Assembly: GCF_900112005.1 (NCBI RefSeq) | Contig: NZ_FOKK01000017.1 | Coordinates: forward strand, 1 to 64,000 | Length of the DNA stretch: 64,000 nt | Source: Algoriphagus aquimarinus | Lineage (GTDB): Bacteria > Bacteroidota > Bacteroidia > Cytophagales > Cyclobacteriaceae | Direction of reading: 5' to 3' | Shown here: piece after piece, positions 47,112 through 55,707 of the stretch | Layout: every line of letters starts with the position of its first letter | Position numbering within the stretch: the stretch's first letter is position 1 | The notes under the pieces: generated by a model | The model's input: the letters and a program-made list of their open reading frames with translations, nothing else | Told to the model about the DNA's origin: nothing | The model's database searches: none | Made by a program: the position numbers and the translations under genes

Positions 47112-47208
47112 TTCTTAGTAGGTAGTGATGGATGTTATGAACTTCGTCCAAGGAGCTACTAAAAATATTGTTATGGTTGGTATAAGTATACTAATGACCT
47201 ATGTAACG

Positions 47209-47242
47209 GAAAAGACCGCCTATTTTAGGCGGTCTTTTTTAA
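47209..47242 (+). terminator. Rho-independent terminator of the adhesin operon
   Basis: 12-bp stem (47211-47222 with 47226-47237, loop TTT) with a T-run. It closes the adhesin, PorP/SprF and OmpA run. Confidence 0.9.
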
Positions 47243-47321
47243 TAAATACACCAGTTTAATAGGGCGAAAATTGAATGTTTGTTGGTGTTAAGTTTCTAGT
47301 ATTTAAGTGGTTAATTGTAAT

Positions 47322-47768
47322 TTAAACACACATGGGTTTTAGGAAATCCTGAATAAATTTGGATTTACTTTTCACAATATCTTCTTTTTGCTCGATTATA
47401 TTTTTTGAAATACCAAGACTGAATTTTGTTACAGTCTCAACCAAACTTGATGTGTTCTCTTCAGTCGATTGTAAACTTTTGGTAAAATAGGCTAAAATTG
47501 AAGAATCCAAATCGTGCCTATAGACGATGTGTAGGGTGCCATTATTTCCTTTAAAGGCATTAATGGCATCTTCAATAAATCCCATCAAAATTTTCTTAAC
47601 AGAATTCGAATCTCCCTTAATGAGAGGTAAGGAATTGTCTATAGAAAATTGAAAATTGAATTTATCATTTTCGGTAATTATGTTTTCTAACAGTTCATAA
47701 CTGTCAATAGTATCCATTCCTTGCTCCCTAGAAGAGTAGGTGATGTGAAAGTCTTGTGGATATGTCAT
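47322..47768 (-). CDS. Degenerate histidine-kinase ATPase-like protein
   Basis: 148 residues. The pattern follows a HATPase domain from a histidine kinase: PLIKGDSNSVKKILMGFIEDAINAF aligns with the region where a kinase has the N-box (its 'NLxxNA' helix), and FSLGISKNIIEQKED sits where the G2 box and following helix belong. The key Asn and the G1 DxGxG loop are not seen, so ATP binding is doubtful. No HisKA or receiver domain is attached. It could be a decayed kinase remnant or a stand-alone regulatory mimic. No close partner gene is adjacent. Confidence 0.5.
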   Translation of the reverse strand: MTYPQDFHITYSSREQGMDTIDSYELLENIITENDKFNFQFSIDNSLPLIKGDSNSVKKILMGFIEDAINAFKGNNGTLHIVYRHDLDSSILAYFTKSLQSTEENTSSLVETVTKFSLGISKNIIEQKEDIVKSKSKFIQDFLKPMCV

Positions 47769-48575
47769 GCTTAAGGTTTAGTGAATAGGAGCAAGACTAG
47801 GGTGATCGAGCTCTATTTTATTTAACGTGCAATGAAATTCAGATTTTGTGTGGTTTAGGGTTGAAAGTTGATTTTATGGGTGAAAAAGGATTTGAAAGTA
47901 TAACTTGAATCGATATGTTTTGTTTTTATACATACCAATTACTTAGGGAATCATTTTTCGATGTAATGATTTCCAGCTCGATGAATCAAGTTTTATTCCG
48001 ATAATTTTTTTCTAAGATTTTAATCCTTTGGTTGGGTGACTTAAGGATTCTGGGCGCTTAGCAATTCCCTGAAAGCATCATCAAAAGTAGTCTAATGCAG
48101 CTTAATTGGATGAATACAATAATAAGATAGATTTCAAACAAAATAAAATTCTGAGACAGTTATAATTAAAAATGGATTAAATGACAAGTATTTTTACTCA
48201 AGATGGGGAATTTTTTTCCAGTCAGATTAAGTTTTTAATTTATAAATGCTTTAGGCAATAGATCAATAATTCGTATTGCAACTTTGTCAATGTTGAAGTT
48301 TGGAGATATACGAACAGAATTTCACTTCGGATCAGGCAACTGAACTATTTTTCTGCGAAGTTTAATTTTTAATTAATTGTTTTAATTATTTCAACGATGC
48401 TTAATTGACATCAACATTTCGGTATAGGATTGATTCTTAATGCTTTTGTACATTCATTCGGGCACTATTTGAAAGGGGCCAAGGTTCTTCTTCCCCAGCC
48501 CTTAGGTCACTTTCATTTTTTCGGAATAATCGAATGGGACCTTGTGCTTTGATGTTTTTTTATAGGTGCCTAGGC
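47769..48575. other. Gene-free AT-rich stretch
   Basis: About 800 bases with no supported gene on either strand. Stops are dense in all frames and there are no repeats, tRNA-like or hairpin-terminator structures that I could identify. A 65-codon ORF near 48534 on the plus strand is an antisense shadow of the cupin gene. Confidence 0.5.
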
Positions 48576-48959
48576 TTAGGTAGAACTTTCCATCTCCGCC
48601 ATTTTTTTACCAACATGGGCTATGACTTCAGAAAAATCCTTACTAGGACTGAATTCCAACATTGTTATATCTTCCTGAACAATACCTGTATGGCCTGCTG
48701 GCCAGTAAAATGCTTCTCCAGCACTTGTTAATTCCTCGGTGCCGTCATCATAAATAAGTAGAATTTTCCCTTCCAACACATAGCCCCAGTGCGCGCTATG
48801 GCAACTGTCATTATTCAATCCTTTCAGTAAGGGAGTGAAATCAGTTCCTTTTGGTAATTCACTATATCCTACAGTGATTCCACCACAATTTGGCATTGCT
48901 CGCATGATGGTATTCGGAGCTTGCATAATAACTGGAATATCTTCTTTTTTTACGTTCAT
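48576..48959 (-). CDS. Cupin-fold protein
   Basis: 127 residues. The segment SAHWGYVLEGKILLIYDDGTEEL and the following SAGEAFYWPAGHTGIV resemble the two conserved cupin motifs: a glycine-rich beta strand, a short acidic loop, then a PAGH strand. The histidines H57 and H109 could be metal ligands. The small single-domain size fits a stand-alone cupin used for stress or regulatory roles. It lies 26 bases downstream of the truncated oxidase gene on the same strand. Confidence 0.72.
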   Translation of the reverse strand: MNVKKEDIPVIMQAPNTIMRAMPNCGGITVGYSELPKGTDFTPLLKGLNNDSCHSAHWGYVLEGKILLIYDDGTEELTSAGEAFYWPAGHTGIVQEDITMLEFSPSKDFSEVIAHVGKKMAEMESST

Positions 48960-48985
48960 GATTACAGTTTTTTAAAGGTTGAAAA

Positions 48986-49921
48986 TTACTTAGGTAGTAT
49001 ATTTTGATTGATTTTGAACAAGTTAGTTGGATCGAATTTCCTTTTTATTTGGCTGAGCCGGTCGTAGTTATGCTTATAACTGGCTTTGACTCGTTCCTGA
49101 CCTTCATCCATCATAAAATTGGAATAGGCTCCTCCCGAAGAATAGGGATGTAATGCCTCCCAATAATCTTTACACCAATTGGTGATTAAACCTTTATTAG
49201 CTGGGTCTGGATCTACACCCACAATTACTCCAGCATACTTGGTGTCTCTATACGCCCAGGGAGTGTCTTCAGCACCAATTCTACTTGCTGCTCCACTGAT
49301 TGGATATAAATGCATCTGAGAAAGGGGAGTGGGAATAGAGGAACCAAATATTAAATGTTGCTTGCTTACATCTGGGCCTAATTCATTGAAAAAATCTGCT
49401 CGCCAATACCATTGCAATCCTGAGGGGAAAAGTCCGTCGAATAAGGTCTGGATAGCAGGGTATGGCATTTCGCTCACATGTTCAAATAAAGGATTCATTT
49501 CCAATATGGGCTTGAACACTTCTTTTGCCTTGTTCATGTCGCCAGTATAGCACCACACGATACCGCAAAATTGTTTGTTATGTAAATGTTCAGGAAATGG
49601 TGGGCCGGGAATTGTCAGGGTTGCAATGAATCCATTCAAGTCATCCTCAGCGTTGTGAATGAATGTATGATACCAATCCATTATTTCTTCTGTTTTTTCG
49701 ATAGGCCATAAAGTAGGTCCACCAAAAACAGTTTTTACCGGATGTGCCTGAAATTTAAATGAAGTTACAATGCCATAATTTCCACCTCCACCACGAATAG
49801 CCCAGAATAAATCTTTATTCAGTTCAGCATTTACAGTGACAAAACTTCCGTCCGCCAAAACCATGTCTGCTTCCAGTAAATTATCAATAGTTAGCCAAAC
49901 TGCTTGTAAATGAGTGGGCAT
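48986..49921 (-). pseudogene. FAD-linked oxidase (BBE type), N-terminally truncated
   Basis: 311 residues matching the middle and C-terminal part of berberine-bridge-type oxidases. LTIDNLLEADMVLADGSFV is the end of the FAD-binding domain, WAIRGGGGNYGIVTSF is the conserved second FAD segment, and YSNFMMDEGQERVK and KRKFDPTNLFKINQNI form the C-terminal BBE region. The family usually has 450 or more residues. The first ~130, with the PP-loop and the flavin-attaching histidine, are absent. An in-frame TAG lies just upstream of the ATG. I therefore call it a 5'-deleted remnant. Confidence 0.65.
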
Positions 49922-50232
49922 AAAAAAGCCTAGCTAGTAGAAGGAAACTGAAAAGATAAAATTAACCTTGTCGTACCTATCGCCACTTTTCCCAGTAAGT
50001 GCATAAAGCTTTTGCTATCAAGTCATTGTATTTAAAACTATTAATTGTAGTTTACAATACATTATCGACTAGAATCATATTTAGAAGGAGCCTTTGAACT
50101 GATAATTTGTCGCTCCTAGTAACAAGTGATTCAATATTAAGTTGACTTTTGATGTGAAGTTTTTTTTATCCTGCCTATTTATCAAATAGTTAAGTGATGT
50201 AGGTCTTTCTTTAATTTTTAAAAACTGAATGC
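49922..50232. other. Divergent gap before the injection locus
   Basis: 311 bases between the truncated oxidase (minus) and the DUF4157 gene (plus). It is AT-rich, with no trace of the missing oxidase N-terminus that I could read, and probably holds the promoter of the DUF4157-AAA pair. Confidence 0.45.
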
Positions 50233-52143
50233 ATGTTTGATCAACCAATCAAAAAAGCTGAGACTAAATCCAGTACAGACACTAAGAAAAGCAATTTTCC
50301 AGAATCTACTTTATCAGGTAAACCGTATCAAATAGACCATAGACCTGAGGCAGTTTTTCAAAAAAAAATCATTGAAATCGCCCAATTTCGCAAAGTAGAA
50401 AATTTGCAAAATATATCTAGTTCTCCTTCAGAGGTTCAAGATCCTATCCAAAAGAAAAAAAATGATACTGGACTTCCGGATGGACTTAAATCTGGAATAG
50501 AGAATCTCTCTGGATATGGTCTTGATGATGTGAATGTCCACAGAAATTCAACCAAACCTGCCCAACTGAATGCTCATGCATTCGCTCAGGGTACAGACAT
50601 CCATCTTGCACCAGGCCAAGAGCAACATCTTCCGCATGAAGCTTGGCATGTCGTTCAGCAGAAACAAGGAAGAGTAAAACCAACCATGCAAACCAAAAAT
50701 GGACACAGTGTCAATGATGATCTTGGCTTGGAAAGTGAAGCCACACTAATGGGAGGTAAAGCTCTACAAACAAAATCTAAAGGTGATACTAAAATAAAGA
50801 CCGGGGTTTCCTCCCAAGTATCGCAGCTTGTGAAAGACGAGTCATTAAGGCCATACTTAGATCAACGGACAATTGAACTGAAGCAGAAAACTAGAGAGAT
50901 ACTTCAGGTTATGGGCACTTTGGGACAAGACTGGGAAAAAAATTATGGAAAACAAGGTAAAGATAAAGCAAGCGAAAAGGTAAAAGGTTTACTTGAGGGA
51001 GAAACTACAGATTATTCAGCTGAAATAAAGAAAGCAGCATTAAGGGAACTTTGGTCTAGACTTACTCCCGAAGAAAAACTACAAATGGCCTCCGAAGCAG
51101 CAAAAATGAGTGGATCAGCTCTTTCATCTTTACTCAGTAATGGTTGGACAGCTATTCAGGAATTGGTCCAAAGTTCAAACTCTGAACCTTCTGCAAAAAA
51201 AGAGAAGCAACCTCGAGAAAAAAGTAGTCAAGAGGAGCCAAAAAGAAAAGAAAAGCAAGTTGAATCCAGTAAAAGTGAGTCTGGTTCAAATTTCCCTAAA
51301 CTTGGTAGTGCCGGATTTTTAAATGATTTAGAACCGGAAGATATTTATAGGCTGTATAAGGCTAGAAAAAAAGTGCTGGATGAAATAGCAAAAGCAAAAT
51401 CGAAAGTTACTGACACGGCTGGAGAATTAGGAGGCTTTGTAGGTGAAGAGGTGGGTAAATTCATGGACGAGCGGGATTTTGAAAAGAGAATGCTGGGACA
51501 AAAGAATGCATTTTTGGTAGCTGGAAAAAGACTGGAACTATTGAAAGAAGCTATAGCGGACAATGAGGATTCTAGCAGATATGAAAATGAAATAGTAGCC
51601 CTAGAATATGCGTTAAAGAGCTTGAATGGACCTGGTATTGTATTTAGATTCGAATTGAATGACTCAGCTAGAAAAGAGCACCCCAATAAATGCATGCTAA
51701 CAATTGATGCGATAAGCAATTCAGGGCCAATTATTACTAGAGACAATTCTTTTTTTGATGTGATTGGAAGTGTTAAAAGAGTTGGGGAAAGTCTAATTGA
51801 GTCAAGTAACTCTAAAAAGCTTAAACTCTCTAGCGCACAGCAGGATTTGTCCACAGAGTTAAAAGGTGCTTTGGACAAATCTTGGAGCAAATATACCAGT
51901 TGGGGTTGGACACCTGATGGAGTTAGTAAAATCAGGAAGGGGATAGACTCACATGGGGCTCCAAAAGAAAAGTTGGAATGGGCTAAAGGGATTGCAAAAG
52001 ATGCTGCTGCCAAGGAAAGTAGTAACCGAAGTCCTGAGACCCAGATTTTTTATGAGCTTCTTGCAAAAGTTGATGTCACAGATGAGGTCAAATTAAAAAC
52101 CATTACTGGAGAACTTCATCAAATTAGTTCCCTGCTTGGGTGA
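50233..52143 (+). CDS. DUF4157 protein, probable eCIS cargo or effector
   Basis: 636 residues, no signal peptide. A RPEAVFQKK motif (residues 37-45) is of the type placed near the N-terminus of many eCIS-associated proteins. DUF4157 covers about 80-180, with the metallopeptidase-like H135-E-A-W-H139 (HExxH) and GLESEATLMG as the expected third-ligand helix. Then come a helical region, a Lys/Glu/Ser-rich linker (about 315-350) and an unrecognised C-terminal half (about 355-636) with a SWGWTPDGV segment. DUF4157 is enriched beside eCIS loci and can be auto-processing. The C-terminal part is the candidate toxin. It is 85 bases before the AAA+ gene. Confidence 0.8.
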   Translation: MFDQPIKKAETKSSTDTKKSNFPESTLSGKPYQIDHRPEAVFQKKIIEIAQFRKVENLQNISSSPSEVQDPIQKKKNDTGLPDGLKSGIENLSGYGLDDVNVHRNSTKPAQLNAHAFAQGTDIHLAPGQEQHLPHEAWHVVQQKQGRVKPTMQTKNGHSVNDDLGLESEATLMGGKALQTKSKGDTKIKTGVSSQVSQLVKDESLRPYLDQRTIELKQKTREILQVMGTLGQDWEKNYGKQGKDKASEKVKGLLEGETTDYSAEIKKAALRELWSRLTPEEKLQMASEAAKMSGSALSSLLSNGWTAIQELVQSSNSEPSAKKEKQPREKSSQEEPKRKEKQVESSKSESGSNFPKLGSAGFLNDLEPEDIYRLYKARKKVLDEIAKAKSKVTDTAGELGGFVGEEVGKFMDERDFEKRMLGQKNAFLVAGKRLELLKEAIADNEDSSRYENEIVALEYALKSLNGPGIVFRFELNDSARKEHPNKCMLTIDAISNSGPIITRDNSFFDVIGSVKRVGESLIESSNSKKLKLSSAQQDLSTELKGALDKSWSKYTSWGWTPDGVSKIRKGIDSHGAPKEKLEWAKGIAKDAAAKESSNRSPETQIFYELLAKVDVTDEVKLKTITGELHQISSLLG

Positions 52144-52228
52144 TAAGGATGGTACCATATTATTAGAAAGTCTTTTGAAAAGTCAGTAAGGAGTATTTCT
52201 AAGTATCTAACTCTATTGTTAAAAATAA

Positions 52229-53587
52229 ATGATTGATTTAAGTTCCTTGCAGAACCAAAATGCAAATACTATTGAGAAAGAGTTGGCTTGGTTGCAACAA
52301 CTTTGGCTATTGAGGGGTAGGATTACTTTTGAATTGTCCGAATCGGAAGAATCTTTTGAAAAATTGCTTCCACCTGATATAAGTGATGACCATAGTGCCT
52401 ATTCAGCACTTATTTCTCAGTTTAAGATGAATTTTCATGAGCGAATCGTACTCTTGTTAGCTCTGATTCCTCATATCAAGCCGGCGTTTCTTGATATGCT
52501 TCAAATAAAGAATCAAAATTATGATCTCCCATTTACTGAATTTGGTGGAATAAAAGGTGAAAAGCATAAGGGGATGATTCCTACAGGTGAAACAGCAATG
52601 TTTATTTTAGGAGGCACTTCTCTGAATCGTAGATTTAATCTACTATACCTTTTTGAGCATGATCACTTTTTTACAGTTAAAAATATTCTTCGCATAGAAA
52701 GCTCAATTCCTGGAGAGCCTATGCTTAGTGGTGCCTTAAGAATAGCAAAGGAATATCAGGTGAAATTAACTACATCGAAAAACTTCACTCCGAATTTTGA
52801 CGGTGAATTTCCAGCGAAAAGAATTCAAACAAAACAGGAGTGGTCTGATCTTATTGTTAACGATTCAGTTCTAGAGGGGATAGCGGAAATTAAGAACTGG
52901 TTAAAGTTTGGGACTAGGTTAAAAGATGACTTTAAGTTTGGAAGAAGAATTAAACCCGGATTTAAAGTCCTATTTACCGGTCCGCCTGGCACCGGGAAAA
53001 CCATGACAGCAAGTTTACTTGGTAAAACTTGTAATATGGAGGTTTATCGCGTCGATCTATCAATGATTGTTTCCAAATTTATTGGGGAAACAGAAAAGAA
53101 TCTTGCTCGAGTATTTGATCAAGCAACTGATAAAAATTGGATCTTGTTTTTCGATGAAGCAGATGCTCTATTTGGAAAACGAAGCCAAACTTCGGATTCA
53201 CATGATCGCTATGCTAATCAAGAGGTTTCATTTTTACTTCAGCGCATAGAGGATTTTGACGGTTTAGTTATTCTTTGCTCCAATTTCAAGAATAATATTG
53301 ATGAAGCTTTCTTTAGGCGGTTTCAATTAGTCGTAAACTTTTCCATTCCTGATAATTCTCAGCGACTTGCACTCTGGCAGACAGCATTGCATGGGGAATT
53401 TAAATATGATACTCAGGTTGATTTGGAAGACCTTAGTGAAAAACATGAGCTAACTGCGGCAGAAATCATCAATGTGTTACGATACTGCCTATTAAAGTCA
53501 TTGGAAAGAAATGATAATACAGTATCCAACACCGACTTGAAAAATGGGATAAAAATTGAGAAAATGAAGGAAGGAAAAATTTTATAA
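52229..53587 (+). CDS. AAA+ ATPase of the contractile injection system (Afp15-like)
   Basis: 452 residues. An N-terminal domain (about 1-220) is followed by an AAA+ core with Walker A GPPGTGKT near residue 250, Walker B ILFFDEADALFGKR near 310, and an arginine-finger region AFFRRFQLVVNFSIP near 365. An eCIS ATPase of this type is present in the Afp, PVC and MAC-like clusters, and is thought to assist assembly or disassembly. Its stop overlaps the stop of the opposite-strand coiled-coil gene by 6 bases. Confidence 0.9.
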   Translation: MIDLSSLQNQNANTIEKELAWLQQLWLLRGRITFELSESEESFEKLLPPDISDDHSAYSALISQFKMNFHERIVLLLALIPHIKPAFLDMLQIKNQNYDLPFTEFGGIKGEKHKGMIPTGETAMFILGGTSLNRRFNLLYLFEHDHFFTVKNILRIESSIPGEPMLSGALRIAKEYQVKLTTSKNFTPNFDGEFPAKRIQTKQEWSDLIVNDSVLEGIAEIKNWLKFGTRLKDDFKFGRRIKPGFKVLFTGPPGTGKTMTASLLGKTCNMEVYRVDLSMIVSKFIGETEKNLARVFDQATDKNWILFFDEADALFGKRSQTSDSHDRYANQEVSFLLQRIEDFDGLVILCSNFKNNIDEAFFRRFQLVVNFSIPDNSQRLALWQTALHGEFKYDTQVDLEDLSEKHELTAAEIINVLRYCLLKSLERNDNTVSNTDLKNGIKIEKMKEGKIL

Positions 53588-53950
53588 GGATAATTTAGTT
53601 ATCTTTGCCTCAGGAAAATATTCTATGATTATCTCCTCTTCTTTTTGGTTATTTTTAGTTTGAAGATCATCTATTATGAGCAGTAAAGCATTTATTTCAG
53701 CGTCTTTTTGTGTTAATGAAATTGCCATCAACGCAAGTTGAGATTTTTCATCGTCCAATTCCCTTTGAAGATTTTGATCTTTTTCTTTCAACAACTGCAG
53801 TTGTTTTTGGAATGTTGAAAGGTCGTGCTCTCTGTGTGATTGATTATGATCGAGAAAATTTATTTTCTTGGTAAAAAAGGATCTCATCAAAAATATTATT
53901 ACAACAAGCAGAAATAATAGGATAAACAGCAGATAATAATAGGTATTCAT
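53582..53950 (-). CDS. Small membrane coiled-coil protein on the opposite strand
   Basis: 122 residues: one membrane helix (about 5-25, YYLLFILLFLLVVIIFL) followed by a positively charged stop-transfer and a long coiled coil (about 45-105, heptads with KQLQLLKEKDQNLQRELDD). It stands against the direction of the injection genes, between the AAA+ ATPase and the cap gene. This splits the cluster into at least two transcription units. The coding look is good, but I recognise no family. It could regulate or dock the particle at the membrane, or be unrelated. Confidence 0.55.
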   Translation of the reverse strand: MNTYYYLLFILLFLLVVIIFLMRSFFTKKINFLDHNQSHREHDLSTFQKQLQLLKEKDQNLQRELDDEKSQLALMAISLTQKDAEINALLLIIDDLQTKNNQKEEEIIIEYFPEAKITKLSL

Positions 53951-54112
53951 AATGGTATTTAATAGGTGTTAAAAATTTTAATTATCAGTATATAATATTT
54001 AAAAATATTAGAGGAATACTTCTTGTATTATAAAGGATTTTTTTTTAATATTCAAGTACAGTTTTTAATGATTACCATTTTTCGTAGTCAAAATTTTTAT
54101 TTTAATATTTTT

Positions 54113-54685
54113 ATGATTGACGCAGTACTAATTCACCTTCGTGATTCCTTGAATCAGTATTTTAAAAATCTACATGGATTTGACGAACATACTGTCGTAA
54201 TTTCAAATATTGTAGATCAAAATGGAGCTTCATGGTTGGAGGTAGAGAATAAAATAGTGATTTCTCTATTGTCAATAGGTGAGGAGCCTTCTATGAAGAA
54301 TAATTCATCACGGGTTGGGGCCTTTGATGGATCTGGATTTCAAAGTAAAAACTCGATTTTGTATTTAAACATGCACGTCATGTTTTGTGTGAATTTTAGA
54401 AATAAAAAATATCTTGAAGGTCTTAATTTTCTTTCACATATTATTAGTTTTTATCATAGAAATAGATTAATAGAATCTCGAAGCATTCCTGGTTTTTCGA
54501 AAAAAATGCAAAAAATCTCCATGGAATTATGCACTTTTTCCTATGATAATATGAGTCATATATGGTCCTCAATAGGGGCAAAGTTAATGCCTTCATCTAT
54601 ATATAAGATCAGTTTGATTCCAATAGACGACAGTCCAATGACAGGATATACTCCTGCTATAAAATCATCAGGGGAAATTAAATAA
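54113..54685 (+). CDS. DUF4255 family protein, probable sheath/tube cap (Afp16-like)
   Basis: About 190 residues from the ATG giving MIDAVLIHLRDSLNQYF. The longer ORF adds 30 unlikely residues. DUF4255 proteins (Pfam, in eCIS and R-type pyocin-like clusters) correspond to the tail terminator/cap protein Afp16 and gp15-like proteins that close the distal end of the tube. The N-terminal helix and the middle ISLLSIGEEP segment are diagnostic. It starts the structural part of the cluster, likely from its own promoter downstream of the opposite-strand gene. Confidence 0.82.
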   Translation: MIDAVLIHLRDSLNQYFKNLHGFDEHTVVISNIVDQNGASWLEVENKIVISLLSIGEEPSMKNNSSRVGAFDGSGFQSKNSILYLNMHVMFCVNFRNKKYLEGLNFLSHIISFYHRNRLIESRSIPGFSKKMQKISMELCTFSYDNMSHIWSSIGAKLMPSSIYKISLIPIDDSPMTGYTPAIKSSGEIK

Positions 54686-54694
54686 TAAGGAATT

Positions 54695-55678
54695 TTGAAT
54701 CAGGTTTTTCAACATATAGCAACGGTAAGCTTTCAGCATGAATTTTTTCCTGAATCAGGTTTTTCAGGATTTGAAATCACTGTATCTCCAGAGAGTGAGC
54801 GTAGATTTTTAAATCTCCAGTTTCATATAAAGAGATATAATACAGGTTTTTATATTTTCAGTTCTTCTCCAGAATTGGCAGTTAATGAAATTTCTCCAAT
54901 TCATTTTCATATCAATTTTAAAGATTCTTTTTTCTGGAATTATACTGATTTGAAAAGTACTATGCAGCGAAATCATGTGTTGTTTTTAGATAATTCTATT
55001 GATGAAAAATCACCCTATTTTATGGGTATAAATACAACCTTTACTTCTTCTCAATTTATTTTTCTTAATATAAATGATCTGAAAAATGTATCAAAATACG
55101 TAGGAGCTGCTTTGCAAATTAAGAACTCAGCAGGTGAGATATTTCCCTATCCAGAATCACTTGGCTATGGATCAGGATTTTTTGAAGAAGGTTTTTTTTC
55201 AACTGTTTCAAAAAGTGATTTTTTTCCTTTTTACCATATTAATGGGAATTCATTTAAAACCCCAGATATGATTTTATCATTTTCTCCCGAAATACTTTAT
55301 CACAAAACTTTGAATGCTAAACCATTAAATTATTCACTTCAATTTACAGCTAAAAAGACCTTTTGGAAATATATTCTAGTAGATAAGGTTTATGAGAATT
55401 TCCAGAAATTGAGTGTAATTGACTTGACAAATACTGATGTTATTTTTTCTAAATCCGAAATCCAAATTTCTCCTAATATAAAAGCAACATGCTTTGTGTC
55501 TAATCAAGCTTTGTCTTTTTGTGGAGAAGATAATAGGCGTTTTCAGCTGGTAGATCAATCTAACACTACGTCAAAAAAAAGTAAGATAATTTTAAAAAGC
55601 TTACCTCTTGCTACCGCTGAGATGCTACACGCTACAGAAAATGAGTCCGAATTCGATTCTTCGCATATTTTTATTTAA
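54695..55678 (+). CDS. Unrecognised 327-residue eCIS-cluster protein
   Basis: 327 residues from a TTG start with AAGGA 7 bases upstream. No ATG is available until about residue 90, so the TTG is probably real. The sequence is rich in Phe, Ser and Asn and looks like an all-beta, non-enzymatic structural protein. No motif is recognised. It lies between the cap and sheath genes with a 9-base gap to the former. Position suggests a role at the distal cap or in particle assembly. In the characterised Algoriphagus machipongonensis eCIS (AlgoCIS) a cap adaptor exists, and this is a candidate, not shown. Confidence 0.6.
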   Translation: MNQVFQHIATVSFQHEFFPESGFSGFEITVSPESERRFLNLQFHIKRYNTGFYIFSSSPELAVNEISPIHFHINFKDSFFWNYTDLKSTMQRNHVLFLDNSIDEKSPYFMGINTTFTSSQFIFLNINDLKNVSKYVGAALQIKNSAGEIFPYPESLGYGSGFFEEGFFSTVSKSDFFPFYHINGNSFKTPDMILSFSPEILYHKTLNAKPLNYSLQFTAKKTFWKYILVDKVYENFQKLSVIDLTNTDVIFSKSEIQISPNIKATCFVSNQALSFCGEDNRRFQLVDQSNTTSKKSKIILKSLPLATAEMLHATENESEFDSSHIFI

Positions 55679-55707
55679 CCAGTTTTAATCTTTAAACAAT
55701 TTATTTC

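Noticed and set aside
51345..52013. 222-codon minus-strand ORF inside the DUF4157 gene
   Set aside because: Antisense shadow of a clearly coding frame. Its serine/leucine-rich product mirrors codon usage of the real gene.
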